Notes: generated by a model not told the origin, from the letters alone. Positions 12,301 to 25,054 are shown, counted from the stretch's first letter. The stretch: DNA of 64,000 nt from Macrobrachium rosenbergii (GCF_040412425.1 NC_089756.1:3605498-3669497), one strand, 5' to 3'. Made by a program: numbers and translations.

Positions 12301-12431
12301 GGAGAAGACGAAGAAGGAAGGATGGAAGGAAGAGGAGAAGGAGGAGAAGAAGAAGAGAAAGGAGTAGGAGGATGAGGAGGAGAAGACGAAGAAGGAGAAG
12401 AAGAAGGAGGAATGGAAGAAAGACGAGGAGG
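9302..12431 (+). repeat. Polypurine minisatellite array, block 3
   Basis: Third block of the same array. The tag GGAGGAATGGAAGAAA persists to the end. Perfect (GAA)n and (GGA)n stretches occur near 10905-10965, 11101-11140, 11196-11270 and 12260-12300. The array ends abruptly at about 12432, where sequence with all four bases resumes. Confidence 0.92.
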
Positions 12432-12663
12432 AGGATGGGCGTGGGAAGTCTTTCTCGTCCCGCGTTGTGTCCCCGGAGGTGCCTTAATGACATGATGTAA
12501 TGAGTGTCGTGGAAAGTGCAGGTGTGTATATATGTTTGTGTGTGGGGTTGGACAGGCGGTCGGGTCGTGGGGGTGTTTATTACATTGAGGAGAGGGTATT
12601 AGCGAGCGAGTAATACACAAACACACACACACACACAACACACACACACAAATATATAATATA

Positions 12664-12736
<73 letters not shown>

Positions 12737-12766
12737 TGGTTTGTGTGTGTGTGCATATAAAATTTG

Positions 12767-12823
<57 letters not shown>

Positions 12824-12918
12824 TTCTGCGACAAATTAAAATCCAGTACCACAATGAACTGATAAAAAGGGAATATTTAGTTTCAAAATATTTTCCGTTA
12901 CTTTTAGTCTTATTATAT

Positions 12919-12962
<44 letters not shown>
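12432..12962. repeat. Microsatellite cluster (CA)n, (TA)n, (GA)n, (GA)n
   Basis: About 170 bases of anonymous sequence are followed by (CA)n at ~12618-12650, (TA)n at ~12667-12731, (GA)n at ~12772-12821 and another (GA)n at ~12921-12961. Short frames reading SLSLSL or IYIYIY are repeat translations, not proteins. Confidence 0.9.
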
Positions 12963-12967
<5 letters not shown>

Positions 12968-13363
12968 TTGGGGGGGGGCAGATGTGGGTTCGTCTTACCG
13001 AGCATTTCAACCTAGAACTCGAAAAGTCCGTGACAGATGCGTCTACGTATTGATGAGGGCGTTGATGGCAGCTGTTTTTTTTTTTTTTGGGGGGGCGGCG
13101 GGAAGAGATCTATGCAGGTGTGTTTTGTAAGTGCCTGGTGGCTGCTGTAGTCCTCTGAAGGCAGGTGTTAATAAGGAGTAGGTGCCTGCATGGCTGTATG
13201 TGTGTGTCTCTAACGTATTTATCTAGAGCAGATGTTTTGTGCTGATATCCAGGTGTTTATGTGGGTGTCTGTGCTTAATTCTGACAGCTGCGTACCTGGA
13301 AACAGTCTTTAAGAAAGAGGAAATACGAGACAAGGCTGTATGTGCGTATGTATGTATATCATT
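12963..13363. other. Anonymous sequence with G-rich runs
   Basis: No gene is recognised. G runs occur at 12961-12978 and 13088-13098, the second after a poly(T) run. Confidence 0.4.
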
Positions 13364-13708
13364 ATCATTATTCTATTATTATATTATTATTCAGCAGATG
13401 AACCCTATTCATACGGAACAAGCCCACCACGGCCACGGTGGCCATTGACTTGAAATTCAAGCTTCCAAAGAATATTATGGTGTTCATTCGAAAGAAGTAA
13501 CAGAAGATGATGCAAAATACAGAAAGATGAGATCAGTTATTAGGAGAGCAGATAAATTAATAAATAAATAAATACAAATGTAAGTAAAATATTGAAATAC
13601 AATTTGAATTGTTTTAGGGCAGTAATGCATTGCATCTTTGCTTGAACTTTTAAAGTTCCAGTTGCACGGCATCCTGTGGGATACTGTTCCACAGTCCACC
13701 GGTATAGT
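13364..13708 (-). mobile_element. CR1-like LINE, 3'-terminal fragment
   Basis: Read on the minus strand, the segment starts with the typical C-terminal end of a CR1/Jockey-type reverse transcriptase (LWNSIPQDAV, then KFKQRCNALLP with one stop between). It continues into a 3' UTR and ends in an (AAT)n tail, which appears on the plus strand as ATTATTATT at ~13370-13390. The same 3' UTR and tail recur at 23821-24155, so the two are copies of one family. Only the last ~320 bases are present, which is severe 5' truncation. Confidence 0.75.
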
Positions 13709-13740
13709 ATATATGTATTTACAGAGTATTTACAGACATG

Positions 13741-13741
<1 letters not shown>

Positions 13742-13813
<72 letters not shown>
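13742..13813. repeat. (TA)n microsatellite
   Basis: An almost perfect TA dinucleotide run of about 70 bases. Confidence 0.95.
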
Positions 13814-13815
<2 letters not shown>

Positions 13816-15040
13816 GATATTTCTTGTATGAAACACCTTTTAAATTTATACATTTGATTTTATTTTAGTTTCCATGTAAATTTGTTACAGCGTTGGTAAC
13901 CTACTGAAGATGTTGTCACGCCAGTTTTAATAACCGTAAATCAATCAGTCAATCGTCGTCGTCGAATCCCGGGACCCAGGGGTCCTCGTGCAACGAATTT
14001 AGGGTTCTGTGAAAAGTCGATCGGTTGATCGAAATGAATTTGACTCCAACCTAGACTCACCGATTGAGAAAACCCTCCATACTGCTTTCCTAAACTGCCC
14101 TCAACTCCTCCGTTTATGAGACGGAATACAATGAGAAGTCCACTTAATGAGAACAGAATAATGAGACTTGCTTTGAGAAGAGAGAGACAGCAGACGCATG
14201 AGAAACCACTGGTGTGGAAGGAGTGAGGGGTTGAGGGGGAGAGAGGGAGAAACCCATCATGGCAGTCGTCCCAGAACGCGTCAGATGGTTTCGAGAGACG
14301 CAGGTGCAACCCTCTCTGTGTTAGAGAGGACGTCACGACACGGCTCTAGTTAGACAGACAGACAGGCTTTGAATGGGAAGAGAAAATATTAGCACATGGG
14401 AAGATAATGCAAACATACAGGAAATGTGTAGGACTATAAATGACGATGCGCACGCAGATGAATAAAAACTGTTTTAGATATTTCGCCGGAGAATATTTTG
14501 TACGGTGAAACCAACTTTTGAGGGATGGTAAGTAAATGAGTGGAAAAACGTAACGATAAAAGATAATGCACAATTCGAACGGAAAGAGAAAGGGAATGAA
14601 AAGTTAAGAGTATGAATCAGCTTCAAGGAGTAATCGTAGATGACAACGCTCTAGGCTGAAGAGGCATTAGATAAGAGAATGTTTATCACAGGCGTTTCTG
14701 CGTCTCTTTTCTTCTTCTTTAGATTCTGTTTCTTTATTCTTTAGATTATGTTTCCTTCTTTCTTCGTTCTTTTGGGGGGAAAAAATATTCTCGTCAAAGG
14801 AAGGAGAGCTGGAAGTCATCGGCGAGGAGAACGGAAGCCGTCGTTAATAAATGTTACAAGTTGCAACATCAAATAAGCTCGCAAGCAACAGCAAGCAAGC
14901 AGGTGGAAAAGAAACTGTCAGCAGCTGTGTAATGCAGTTTCCTTTTCCTTGAAACAACGCTCCGGCCGATCTGTTGATGTGAGAGACAAACAACTGGCAG
15001 AAGCTTCATAATGGACTCTGGTGGTTCGTGTTGGTCTTGA
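13814..15040. other. Anonymous sequence
   Basis: No recognisable gene or family. A minus-strand frame of 131 codons at 13941-14336 shows no domain, no similarity I recognise and no gene context. A T-rich stretch with TTCTT motifs lies at ~14700-14770. Confidence 0.4.
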
Positions 15041-15043
15041 AGT

Positions 15044-16800
<1,757 letters not shown>

Positions 16801-16821
16801 TGTTACGTGAGAAGGCAGCCC

Positions 16822-16935
16822 CAGCTGCCACCCACCCCGCCCACCTGCCGCCTTGGATGGGCGGAGCTTGCTAGAGCAGCCGTCCATAAATACGTGGCGG
16901 TCCATCGACATTCCGTATTCCTTCGCTAGCAGTTG
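16822..16935 (+). promoter_or_regulatory. Candidate core promoter of the Id/emc gene
   Basis: In order the region shows an E-box CAGCTG (16822-16827), a C-rich GC-box-like patch (16829-16842), a second E-box CACCTG (16842-16847), a TATA-like CATAAATA (16885-16892) and an initiator-like GCAGTTG around 16929-16935. The ATG follows at 17037. Distance from TATA to the initiator-like site is ~45 bases, longer than usual, so the real start may lie nearer 16915-16925. E-boxes are the target of the bHLH activators that Id proteins restrain, so feedback is plausible but unproven. Confidence 0.5.
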
Positions 16936-17036
16936 ACGAGACCTGTAATCCGCGAGCGCGCTCTCTCTCTCTCTCTCTCTCCCGCGATCACCCGCACACA
17001 CTCTCTCTCTCTCTGCCCCGTCGAGTAACTCGAAAG

Positions 17037-17339
17037 ATGAAGGCCCAGCGTTGCGTCTCTCCCCTTCAGGCTGTCATGGGCGTGCTGGAGGGCAAGATCA
17101 CGAAGCACGAAGCGAAGGCTGAGGCAACTCAGGTCCTCATGTATCTCGACCGCCTGCAACAGTTGGTGCCGCAGTGCCCGAAGGACCGTCCCATCTCGCG
17201 CCTTGAACTCATTCAAGCCGTCATCGACTACATCTGTGACCTGGAGGACAAGCTGGCGCTCCCCCTCGAGGGACTGGAGGACAACGAGATTGGCGACGAC
17301 TCCGTCTTCGAGGACGACGCCCAAGGCAACACACCCTAA
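17037..17339 (+). CDS. emc: Id / extra macrochaetae-type HLH inhibitor
   Basis: A complete 100-codon frame runs from ATG (purine at -3) to TAA. Residues ~30-75 form a helix-loop-helix: helix 1 around VLMYLDRLQQLVP, a short loop with PKDRP, and helix 2 around LELIQAVIDYICDLE, close to the Id/Emc signature. No basic cluster precedes helix 1, so the protein should dimerise with bHLH proteins but not bind DNA; this is the known dominant-negative role of Id/Emc in neurogenesis, sex determination and cell-fate choice. The tail is short and acidic (LEDNEIGDDSVFEDD). The frame is uninterrupted, whereas Id/emc genes usually have an intron near the end of the HLH region; this copy is either naturally intronless or a retrocopy. 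Upstream promoter-like motifs and downstream AATAAA sites favour a working gene. GC-rich, unlike its AT-rich surroundings. Confidence 0.88.
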   Translation: MKAQRCVSPLQAVMGVLEGKITKHEAKAEATQVLMYLDRLQQLVPQCPKDRPISRLELIQAVIDYICDLEDKLALPLEGLEDNEIGDDSVFEDDAQGNTP

Positions 17340-18154
17340 TGTCTCCCCCTCAACTCCATCCAAGTTTTTTTTTAGAAATAACGGGCTCAGGCCCTGTAAC
17401 GTCTCGGCCGGAAGTCCTGGCAAGAAGGAGAAGAAGAAGAAGAGAAGGGCCGAAATCTGACCTTTTCACCCCCCTGGCCACCCGAATCGAGTTGGTGGTG
17501 GTACCAGCAGGTCTGTCCAGATGTGTGTCTAGTGATGGCAGATGCCTCCCGAAGGGTGACAAATGTAGTTATCAGACAGTAAAAGTGGCCCAGTTTTGAC
17601 GGAAACCGAAACGTGATGTGGTGTAGTAGAATCTCACTGACGCAGAGGATGTGGAAACGAACTTGATGTAAGTCAGAGGAAGTGACATCACTTGCAAACC
17701 AGCTGGCTGCTTTTCCGAAAGTTCCCAAGACACTGGATACCTAGTCCACCTGTCGCACGCCCGAATTTTCATCAGCACACCCGGTGAGTCTCTTGGCCTG
17801 TTTGTGCTTTTTTTTTCCTGATTGCTCGATTTTTTTTGTTGTTGTTGCGAAGACGTTTATAAATAAGGATCTCTTTCATTCGACTGAACTATGTACAGGC
17901 AACATGTCCTGCTTAGTTACTAGCATATGTAGCTTTTATATTCATTGAAATTTATGGATTAGTTAATGCCGTTAAAAATTCAATTCATTCACAATTTTCC
18001 ATGAAACGGTATTCAGATGTTAAAACAAAGACAGATTTTATTTGCTGAAATCTCTTTTGCAAATTTTGACCTTTAGTTTGCTGGTAATGTTAAATGCTAA
18101 TGGAAATGAAGTTGACCCAAAAAATAAATTAATTTTGACCTTAAATTCAATAAA
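17340..18154 (+). other. Probable 3' UTR of the Id/emc gene with poly(A) signals
   Basis: The sequence changes from GC-rich to AT-rich downstream of the stop and has no coding signal. Two AATAAA hexamers lie at 18123-18128 and 18149-18154 and are the best candidates for the transcript end, giving a 3' UTR of about 0.8 kb. Short T runs occur at 17810-17845. Extent is inference; a transcript alignment would settle it. Confidence 0.5.
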
Positions 18155-18357
18155 ATTTGAGTGATTATAGTTATTAAGCTGTTCCCACTGTTAGAATTAA
18201 ACCTAAAGCTAGTGTGATTTGTGTCATTTACAATTACTGCTTGACTTCTTAGTTATTTCCAAGAAAAAATGGAAAGTGACTGGACATATCAGTCAACCTC
18301 GAGAGTAACAATTCCACTTCTCCGCTTCCAGGTGTTGGCAATGAAGCTCCCACTAAA

Positions 18358-18358
<1 letters not shown>

Positions 18359-18425
<67 letters not shown>
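18359..18425. repeat. (CT)n microsatellite
   Basis: About 65 bases of perfect CT. The minus-strand RERERE frames come from it. Confidence 0.95.
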
Positions 18426-18429
<4 letters not shown>

Positions 18430-19608
18430 ATTATGAAAATCGATCTTGGAGGGAAGAAACGACCGCGAATGACTGACTGAGAGGAGGGTCGCACCGTAAG
18501 ACTCCCTTTCAAGATCTCTGGCCCAATTTTCCCATCCGAATGTCAACGAAGAAGAAGAAGAAGAAAACTTCCACTGTTGTGTTCATCCTGACTGCGCTGG
18601 ATAATAAGTTTGTTATACCAGTAAACTGTAGGTCTGTTCGGAGTTCATAAGCAGTTTTTCGGACTGCACTGAATGACAGCCTATGAATTAGGTTTTTTCT
18701 TATTCATATCATATATGCAGTGTAAGTCCCGTAGAATATTGTAGTGTAAGGCATGCACTCCTGAAGCTTTGAAAGCAAGTGTACGCCTTATTAATTCGTA
18801 AGTATGTTGCAGCTGAGTTTAGTATCACAGTAGTGAGAGAATTTCAGATAAGAAACTTTGAAAATGCTGTTGTATAAATAGTCTAAGAATATAACACGTG
18901 TTTTCTTACTTTTATACATAAGGAATAATTTGTGACCATGTTATCTTTTATATTAAAAGAACTTGTGACGAATGACATTTTTACATTGGTGTGTTTTCGA
19001 AACCAAATTTGAGATTACTAATTTATTATGTATAACTTTGCACTGTAACACTATAACAAGTACGACGGCTTACTTAAAAGCGTGACATTAGAAAATAGTA
19101 TTTGTTCTTTACACACTAATTCATAACGTAATAACACAACACTCCAAGTAGTCACGACTGTGAATTGAAGCGATAGAAATATTTATTTATTCTCCTAAAC
19201 ACTAAACACTTTGCGTGAAATAATATGAAAAGTAGTTTAGAAAACAATGTTGTTGATGTCTGGAAAAATAAATTTTTATTCTTAGATTAAAATGTTTCAT
19301 TTTGTGCCTCTGAGTATTATTATTACTATATTTCTATTATTAAATGATGACTTTTAAATGGCTTTTCCATCAGACAAAGGTTCATTTGATAAAGTCTTGG
19401 GACTTTGCTCTCCTTATTTGAGGTGGACGTGGGAGTGGATCCTGCAACCCCATCCATCGGTAGAATTGTATTCTCGTGATAATAAGCCATGCGAATAAAA
19501 AGGGTAAGTGATGAATAGGACTGATGATATAAAATAATTCATAATTTTAGAGACTGGTCCTATGAGGTTTCACTGAAAGTTCCTCTTACACTACTAAGAC
19601 AGACTAAG
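18426..19608. other. Anonymous AT-rich sequence
   Basis: A (GAA) patch at 18548-18565, otherwise unremarkable AT-rich sequence with no coding frame or recognised repeat. Confidence 0.4.
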
Positions 19609-19611
19609 ACA

Positions 19612-19846
<235 letters not shown>

Positions 19847-20043
19847 CAGCTCCGTAGAAAACAAATAAATAAAGCCCACATAGGGAAAATGAACCCACAC
19901 ATACAAACCGAATGAGCGGAGCCCCACAAGACGACTGACCAAACCCAGTCAGGCCCACAACTGAAGCTACTGCCTAAATGAAGTGTGATAAAGCACTGTC
20001 GTAACGGCTTCAAGAGACAACTCAGTGCATTATATGTTGCACA

Positions 20044-20118
<75 letters not shown>

Positions 20119-20142
20119 TGTGTATATGTATAAATGTGTGTA

Positions 20143-20174
<32 letters not shown>

Positions 20175-20202
20175 CAGTGTGTATATGTATAGTTAGTTAT
20201 AA

Positions 20203-20256
20203 ATGATTTGTTTAACCAGACCTCTGAACTCTTTAATGGTTCTTTCTCAGGCTGGA
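20203..20256 (-). repeat. Decayed fragment of the array-resident SINE
   Basis: TTGTTTAACCAGACC.CTGA and TTCTC..AGGCTGG align with 6536-6590 and 9030-9085. Only the 3' (non-tRNA) part remains, embedded between TA runs in the left arm of the foldback. Confidence 0.55.
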
Positions 20257-20307
20257 ATTGTGTGTATATGTATAAATGTGTGCATATTTGTATATATATA
20301 TATATAC

Positions 20308-20381
<74 letters not shown>

Positions 20382-21363
20382 AGGAACAGGATAACCAGAA
20401 GACGTGGTAACATCGCAGTCATTATTATTTCTTAGAGTACAGCAGAGGCAGAGCCGAGCTTTGGGGAATACATGACTTTTCCCATCATCAAGGTCACTTA
20501 TCTATAGAATGACATAAAAAAATAAAGAGGTCTAAAATTATTAAAACAGTTATACAGAAAATGACAACACTTTAAAATACATAATAATATAAAGTAAAAA
20601 AAGAACATAAAAACCTAAGTTAACTGCAAATCAAAAAAGAAAATAGTGCCATCAGACTTCATGTCATATCTTGCCACCTTCACATACAATACTATACCAC
20701 AGTGATTTTCAAATACTCGCACAAACAAAAACAATCATTCGCTTCCCTTTTCAGAGTCCCTCCATATTAAACAACAATCACCAGCACTCAATAGCCAAAC
20801 CACCTCTCTTCCATTGTTCATTGCTCAGTTTTTTTTTCTTCTTTTTTTTATCCACACTATTTCACCCTCTTCCATTCGCAGTCTTCTAAGTCACCCAGTT
20901 GGCAGTTGTCATTTAACTACGACATGAACAGTAGGTTCTCCAGTATTTTGTACTACTCTATCCATATTATTATTTAGATTATGTATTTTTTCTCTCAGTA
21001 TCTTTCTGCTCAGTGGTTTTATTGGACGATTTCTGCTTAGTACGTAATCTCTTATTACTTAGTCATTGCTCTTTGGTCAGTTTCGGTCTGCAGTAACTTG
21101 GACTTTTATGTTCCTGTTTACTTATTATTATTATGTATTTTAAAGTGCTGTCATTTATACCTGTTATAATATTTTTAGACCTCTTTATTTTTTTTATGTC
21201 ATTCTATAGATAAGTGACCTTGATGATGGGAAAAGTCATGTATTCCCCAAAGCTCGGCTGTGCCTCTGTTGTATTCTAAGAAATAATGTTTGCAATGTTA
21301 CCACGCCATCTGGCTATCTTGTTCCTCCTTAAAATGAAGTTTCCTAGAAACGACAACATAACA

Positions 21364-21454
<91 letters not shown>

Positions 21455-21502
21455 TGCACAACTTATAATGTACTGACTTGTCTCTTGAAACCGTTACGAC
21501 AG

Positions 21503-22288
21503 TTGTTGCGAATTTTCCCCCACGACTGGATAGCTTCTAAGTCCCAGATGGTATGGGACTGGGATGGTCAGGCCTGAAGGGCACTGCCAGCAAACATCGA
21601 AGCGAAGGTCCATCAAGCTCAGGCAGGATTTTACAATTTTATCTAAAAAAACAATAGACTAATTAAATTTAACATACATTAACACACAGGGGCCGCGCGG
21701 TCCGGTACAAGACACAATGCTGAAAGCTATACAAAAACCCATAAAACTCGAAAAAACATGTCTCTAAAAGCTACAATTTTGCACAAAACTTATTTCCTAA
21801 CAAACATTAACTATATATCAGGTCCACAGTAATATTCAATGGTATTCTTGTTAATTTTATAAAAAAGGCGAAAATGTGAAGGGATTAATTTAGCATACTA
21901 AAGGAGCCGGCTCTTGATTTTAAAATGAACAATCTGGCTGGGGAGGTAACGACTTGGAGTGCGTAGCTTAACCCCAATGGTATACCCTCGAGAAAGACGC
22001 GTATCGCCCCTCTGCATGCCTCGTCGTCAGCTCGGTTCCCTTTCAAATTTTATACATAGTTTAATTTAATGAAAGGAAGTACTTGAATAATATAAAAAAA
22101 AAGAGCCTCTCTGACATTCCCGACACATACAACACAGGCAATTCGCCGGACACAAATAATAACCAAACATATTTACAGAAAAAAAAGTGAACCATGAACT
22201 CAGCCGCCGGCTTACTACTCCCTCTCGCTTATCCTGAACGTTGTGAAGGATTGTCGAGAAAAAACGGATCCAATTTTTTTCACAACAA
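21503..22288. mobile_element. 786-bp element with short inverted ends inside the foldback arm
   Basis: The ends are inverted: TTGTTGCGAATTTT at the left, and the reverse complement of the right end reads TTGTTGTGAAAAAAATT. CAG flanks both sides (21500-21502 and 22289-22291), and removal of 21503-22288 plus one CAG restores continuity with the left foldback arm (CGACAGTGCTTTA). This precise empty-site comparison is strong evidence for an insertion with a ~3-bp duplication. It carries no long coding frame, so it is a non-autonomous DNA element of unassigned superfamily. Confidence 0.65.
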
Positions 22289-22486
22289 CAGTGCTTTAAC
22301 ACTTCATTCAGGCAGCAACTTTGCCTATGGGCCTGACTGGGTTTAGTCAGCGGTCTTGTGAGGCCCCGTTCATTTGGTTTGTATGTGTAGCCTACCTTCA
22401 CTTTCCCTATGTGGGCTTTATTCATTTGTTTTCTGTGGAGCTTTCGCTAAAGAGAAATCCAATAAATAGCCATATTTATTAAGTTA

Positions 22487-22550
22487 TTATAATAACAATA
22501 ATAATAATAATAATAATAATTATTATTATTATTTTCATTTTTTTTTTTTT
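22487..22550. repeat. (AAT)n/(ATT)n microsatellite and poly(T)
   Basis: AAT then ATT repeats, followed by a poly(T) run at 22538-22550 that is the poly(A) tail of the minus-strand LINE starting at 22551. Confidence 0.8.
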
Positions 22551-23820
22551 GTCTATCACAGTCATCCTATTCGACTGGGTGGTTTTTGTAGTGTGGGATT
22601 CTGGGTTGCATCTTGCCTTCTTAGGAGTCTAGTTTTTCCATATTCCTTTTCAGGGATCTTGGGATCGTGCCCAGTGTTCCTATGATTATGGGAACAATTT
22701 CCACTGGCATATCCCATATCCTTCTTATTTCGATTTTCAGGTCTTGATACTTATCGATTTTTTCTCTTTCTTTCTCATCTACTCTGGTGTCTCATGGTAT
22801 TGCGACATCAATGAGGGATACTTTCTTCTTGATTTTGTCAATCAACGTCACGTCTGGTCTATTGGCACGTATCACACTACCTGTTCTGATACCATAGTCC
22901 CAGAGGATCTTTGCCTGATCTTTTTCTATCACTCCCTCGGGTTGGTGCTCGTACCACTTATTACTGCAAACTAGCTGGTGTTTCTTGCACAGGCTCCAGT
23001 GGAAGGCTTTTGCTACTGAATCGTGCCTCTTTTTGTACTGGTTCTGTGCAAGCGCCGGACATTCGCTTGCTATGTGGTTTATGGTCTCGTCTTTCATATC
23101 GCACTTCCTGCATATGGGTGAGATGCTATTTCCATATATTGTTCTTTGGACATACCTAGTTCTTAGGGCCTGATCTTGTGCCCTTGTTAGTATTCCTTCT
23201 GTTTCCCTCTCGAGTTCTGCCCTCTGTAGCCATTGCCATGTTTCATCGCTGGCCAGTTCTTTAGTCTGTCTCATATACTGTCCGTGCGTTGGTTTGTTGT
23301 GCCATTCCTCTGTTCTGTTTTTCATTCTCCTGTCTCTGTATATTTCTGGGTCTTCGTCTACTTTTATCAGTCGTTCTTCCCATGCACTCCTTAGCCACTC
23401 GTCTTCACTGGTTTTCAGTTATTGCCCCAGTGCTCTGCTCTCGATGTTGACGCAGTTCTCTGTGCTTACTAGCCCTCTCTCCCCTTCCTTTCGTGTTATG
23501 TATAGTCTGTCTGTATTTGCTCTTGGGTGTAGTGTTTCGTGTATTGTCGTGTGTTTTCGAGTTTTCTGGTCTATGCTGCGGAGTTCAGCCTTCGTCCACT
23601 CCACTACTGTATCTGATTACTGGTACTGCTCATGTGTTTTTGGCTTTCGTCATTTTTCCGGCGTTGAGTTTTGACTCGAGTATCGCCTTAAGTCTCTGCA
23701 CATTATTCTTTCCTGATCATGTCCTTCATCTCTTGGTGTTTTATATCCTCTCTTTCTGTTATTCCTAGGTATTTGTATCCTGTCTCATCTACGTGTTTGA
23801 TGCTATTCCCGTCTGGTAGC
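22551..23820 (-). mobile_element. RLE-type LINE, 3' part of ORF (R2-superfamily style), degenerate
   Basis: Minus-strand frames 23604-23419 and 23325-22792, plus flanking pieces, give the thumb and C-terminal region of a non-LTR element. They include the YKYLGI segment after the RT core, EWTKAELRSIDQKTRK, a CCHC finger (CRKCDMKDETINHIASEC) and a restriction-like-endonuclease motif (RPDVTLIDKIKKKVSLIDVAIP), in which the R-P-D...D arrangement is characteristic. After one TGA the C-terminus continues (KYQDLKIEIRRIWDMP). A finger followed by a C-terminal restriction-like endonuclease marks the R2/R4/NeSL-type LINEs and separates this element from the APE-type LINE at 57.9 kb. The 5' part is missing and several stops are present. 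Ends in poly(A) at 22538-22550. Confidence 0.8.

Positions 23821-23886
<66 letters not shown>
23821..23886. repeat. (ATT)n tract, 3' tail of the CR1-like LINE
   Basis: Perfect ATT repeats (AAT on the minus strand) join the CR1-like LINE 3' end at 23887. The second copy of this LINE family at 13364 has the same tail, so the tract is a family trait rather than chance. Confidence 0.8.
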
Positions 23887-23889
<3 letters not shown>

Positions 23890-24362
23890 TAGATGAAACC
23901 TTTCATATGGAACAAGCCCACAGGGGCCATTGACTTGAAATTTAAGTTTCCAAAGAATAAGATGTTCATTAGGAAGAAGTAAGAGGAAGTAAAGGGAAAT
24001 ACAGAAAGAAGAGATTTCCTATTAAAAGGAAAACATAAATTAATAAATAGCTAAAAATGTATTAAAATGCAAGGAGAATAGTATTAAGGTAGTAATGCAT
24101 TGCATCTTCGCTTGAACTTCTGAAGTTCCAATTGCAAGACATCCTCTGGGAGGGTCAATTGTGAATGTGAAAGATCTGTTGAAATACAACCTATGAAAAA
24201 GTGACGAGCCGTCGACGGTCCAAGTCTTAACTGCTACTATTAGGAAATGTAAACTTGCCACCACGAACAATGCTATCTAAAAGAGATAAATCTCTGGCAG
24301 AAGCAGACATCCAAACCGGAGAACAATATTCCAGTAGGGAAAGTACAAATGAGGTTTTCCTC

Positions 24363-24466
24363 CTGTTACAACTTTCAAACCTTTTACTGTCAATTTCCGT
24401 TTCAGGGCTGAATGACCTCATAGGTCCTGGTGCTTGGCCTTTGGCCTAAATTCTATATTCAGTTTA
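24363..24466 (-). mobile_element. Short dispersed repeat inserted in the CR1-like LINE
   Basis: The segment interrupts the LINE frame just before its LLEYCSPVW block. It contains GGGCTGAATGACCTCATAGG and TGCTTGGCCTTTGGCCTAAA, the latter matching the first 40 bases of the window. Similar TTCCTC-type text at both junctions (24357-24362 and ~24467-24472) may be a short duplication. Boundaries are approximate. Confidence 0.55.
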
Positions 24467-24775
24467 TTCCTCAAAACAGGTTGCATTGATTTTATCACTA
24501 TTATAAATATACGAAGCCTTATGAACATTACCTAACTTTCCTGCGGAATTTGCTGAAACTTTCATTAGATGTTTCTGAAAAGTTAGATTTGAGTCAAAAG
24601 TTACACCTAGAAGAGTCAAATCCTCAAACTCATTCAGCAAAGTTCCATCTACCTGAAGGGGAGGATGGGTGGGAAATCTGCACGAGATCTACTAATCAAC
24701 AGTGTTTCCGTTTTACTGGAGTTCAGCCTCATACCCCACCGACTACACCATTCGCTGATCCGGTCCATGTCCCGA

Positions 24776-25054
24776 AACTAGCGGATCCGGGCGGGGGCGG
24801 GGGAGACCTGGGCACGTGCCCCTTCCATGAAAAATAATGAAAAAAATAATACTATTGAAAATTTAGATAATAATAACATAAATGAGAAATATAAAAATGG
24901 GGAAAAAATACAAAATCTATTATAGAAATAATCAAATTTTGAGAAAACTATATATATACTGTATATATATATGTGTGTGTGTGTGTGTGCGTGTTTATAA
25001 TATGAAAATTGGTGGCCCCCCCCCCCGGTAAATTTTTTTCTGGATCCGCTACTG
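24776..25054. mobile_element. hAT-like MITE (279 bp) with 8-bp target-site duplication
   Basis: TGTCCCGA flanks both sides (24768-24775 and 25055-25062). Terminal inverted repeats read AACTAGCGGATCC on the left and, in reverse complement on the right, CAGTAGCGGATCC. Removing the element and one duplication restores the CR1-like LINE reading frame (SLNRD joins MDRISEW). An 8-bp duplication and CAG-type ends are typical of hAT elements. The inside has G-rich/C-rich subterminal runs, (TA)n and (GT)n, and no coding frame, so it must have been moved by a transposase supplied elsewhere. Confidence 0.85.

Larger units (their letters stand above)
19847..22443. repeat. Large foldback structure with microsatellites in its arms
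   Basis: Left outer arm 19847-20044 is matched in inverted orientation by 22292-22443 plus 21455-21502; these two right-hand pieces are separated by a 786-bp insertion. Left inner arm 20379-20592 is matched by 21128-21331 (AAGGAGGAACA..GATA ... GCCGAGCTTTGGGGAATACATGAC ... AATAAAGAGGTCTAAAA). (TA)n runs fill the gap between outer and inner arm on both sides (20046-20378 and 21366-21452). The loop is 20593-21127. No transposase frame is visible, so this would be a non-autonomous long-inverted-repeat element or an inverted duplication. Confidence 0.75.

Noticed and set aside
1490..12431. CRISPR array (regular short repeats)
   Set aside because: No constant-length unique spacers and no cas genes; the context is eukaryotic and the tag spacing is variable.
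12667..12852. Frames reading IYIYIY or SLSLSL here and at 15.2-15.9, 19.6-20.4, 21.3 and 27.0 kb
   Set aside because: Direct translation of (TA)n and (GA/CT)n microsatellites.
13941..14336. 131-codon minus-strand frame
   Set aside because: No recognisable domain, no promoter or splice context; length is within chance for this region.
16926..17423. 165-codon minus-strand frame opposite the Id/emc gene
   Set aside because: Antisense shadow of a GC-rich coding exon; the plus strand carries the HLH signature.
22911..23768. Plus-strand frames over the RLE-type LINE
   Set aside because: Antisense to a region whose minus strand has clear RT, CCHC and endonuclease motifs.
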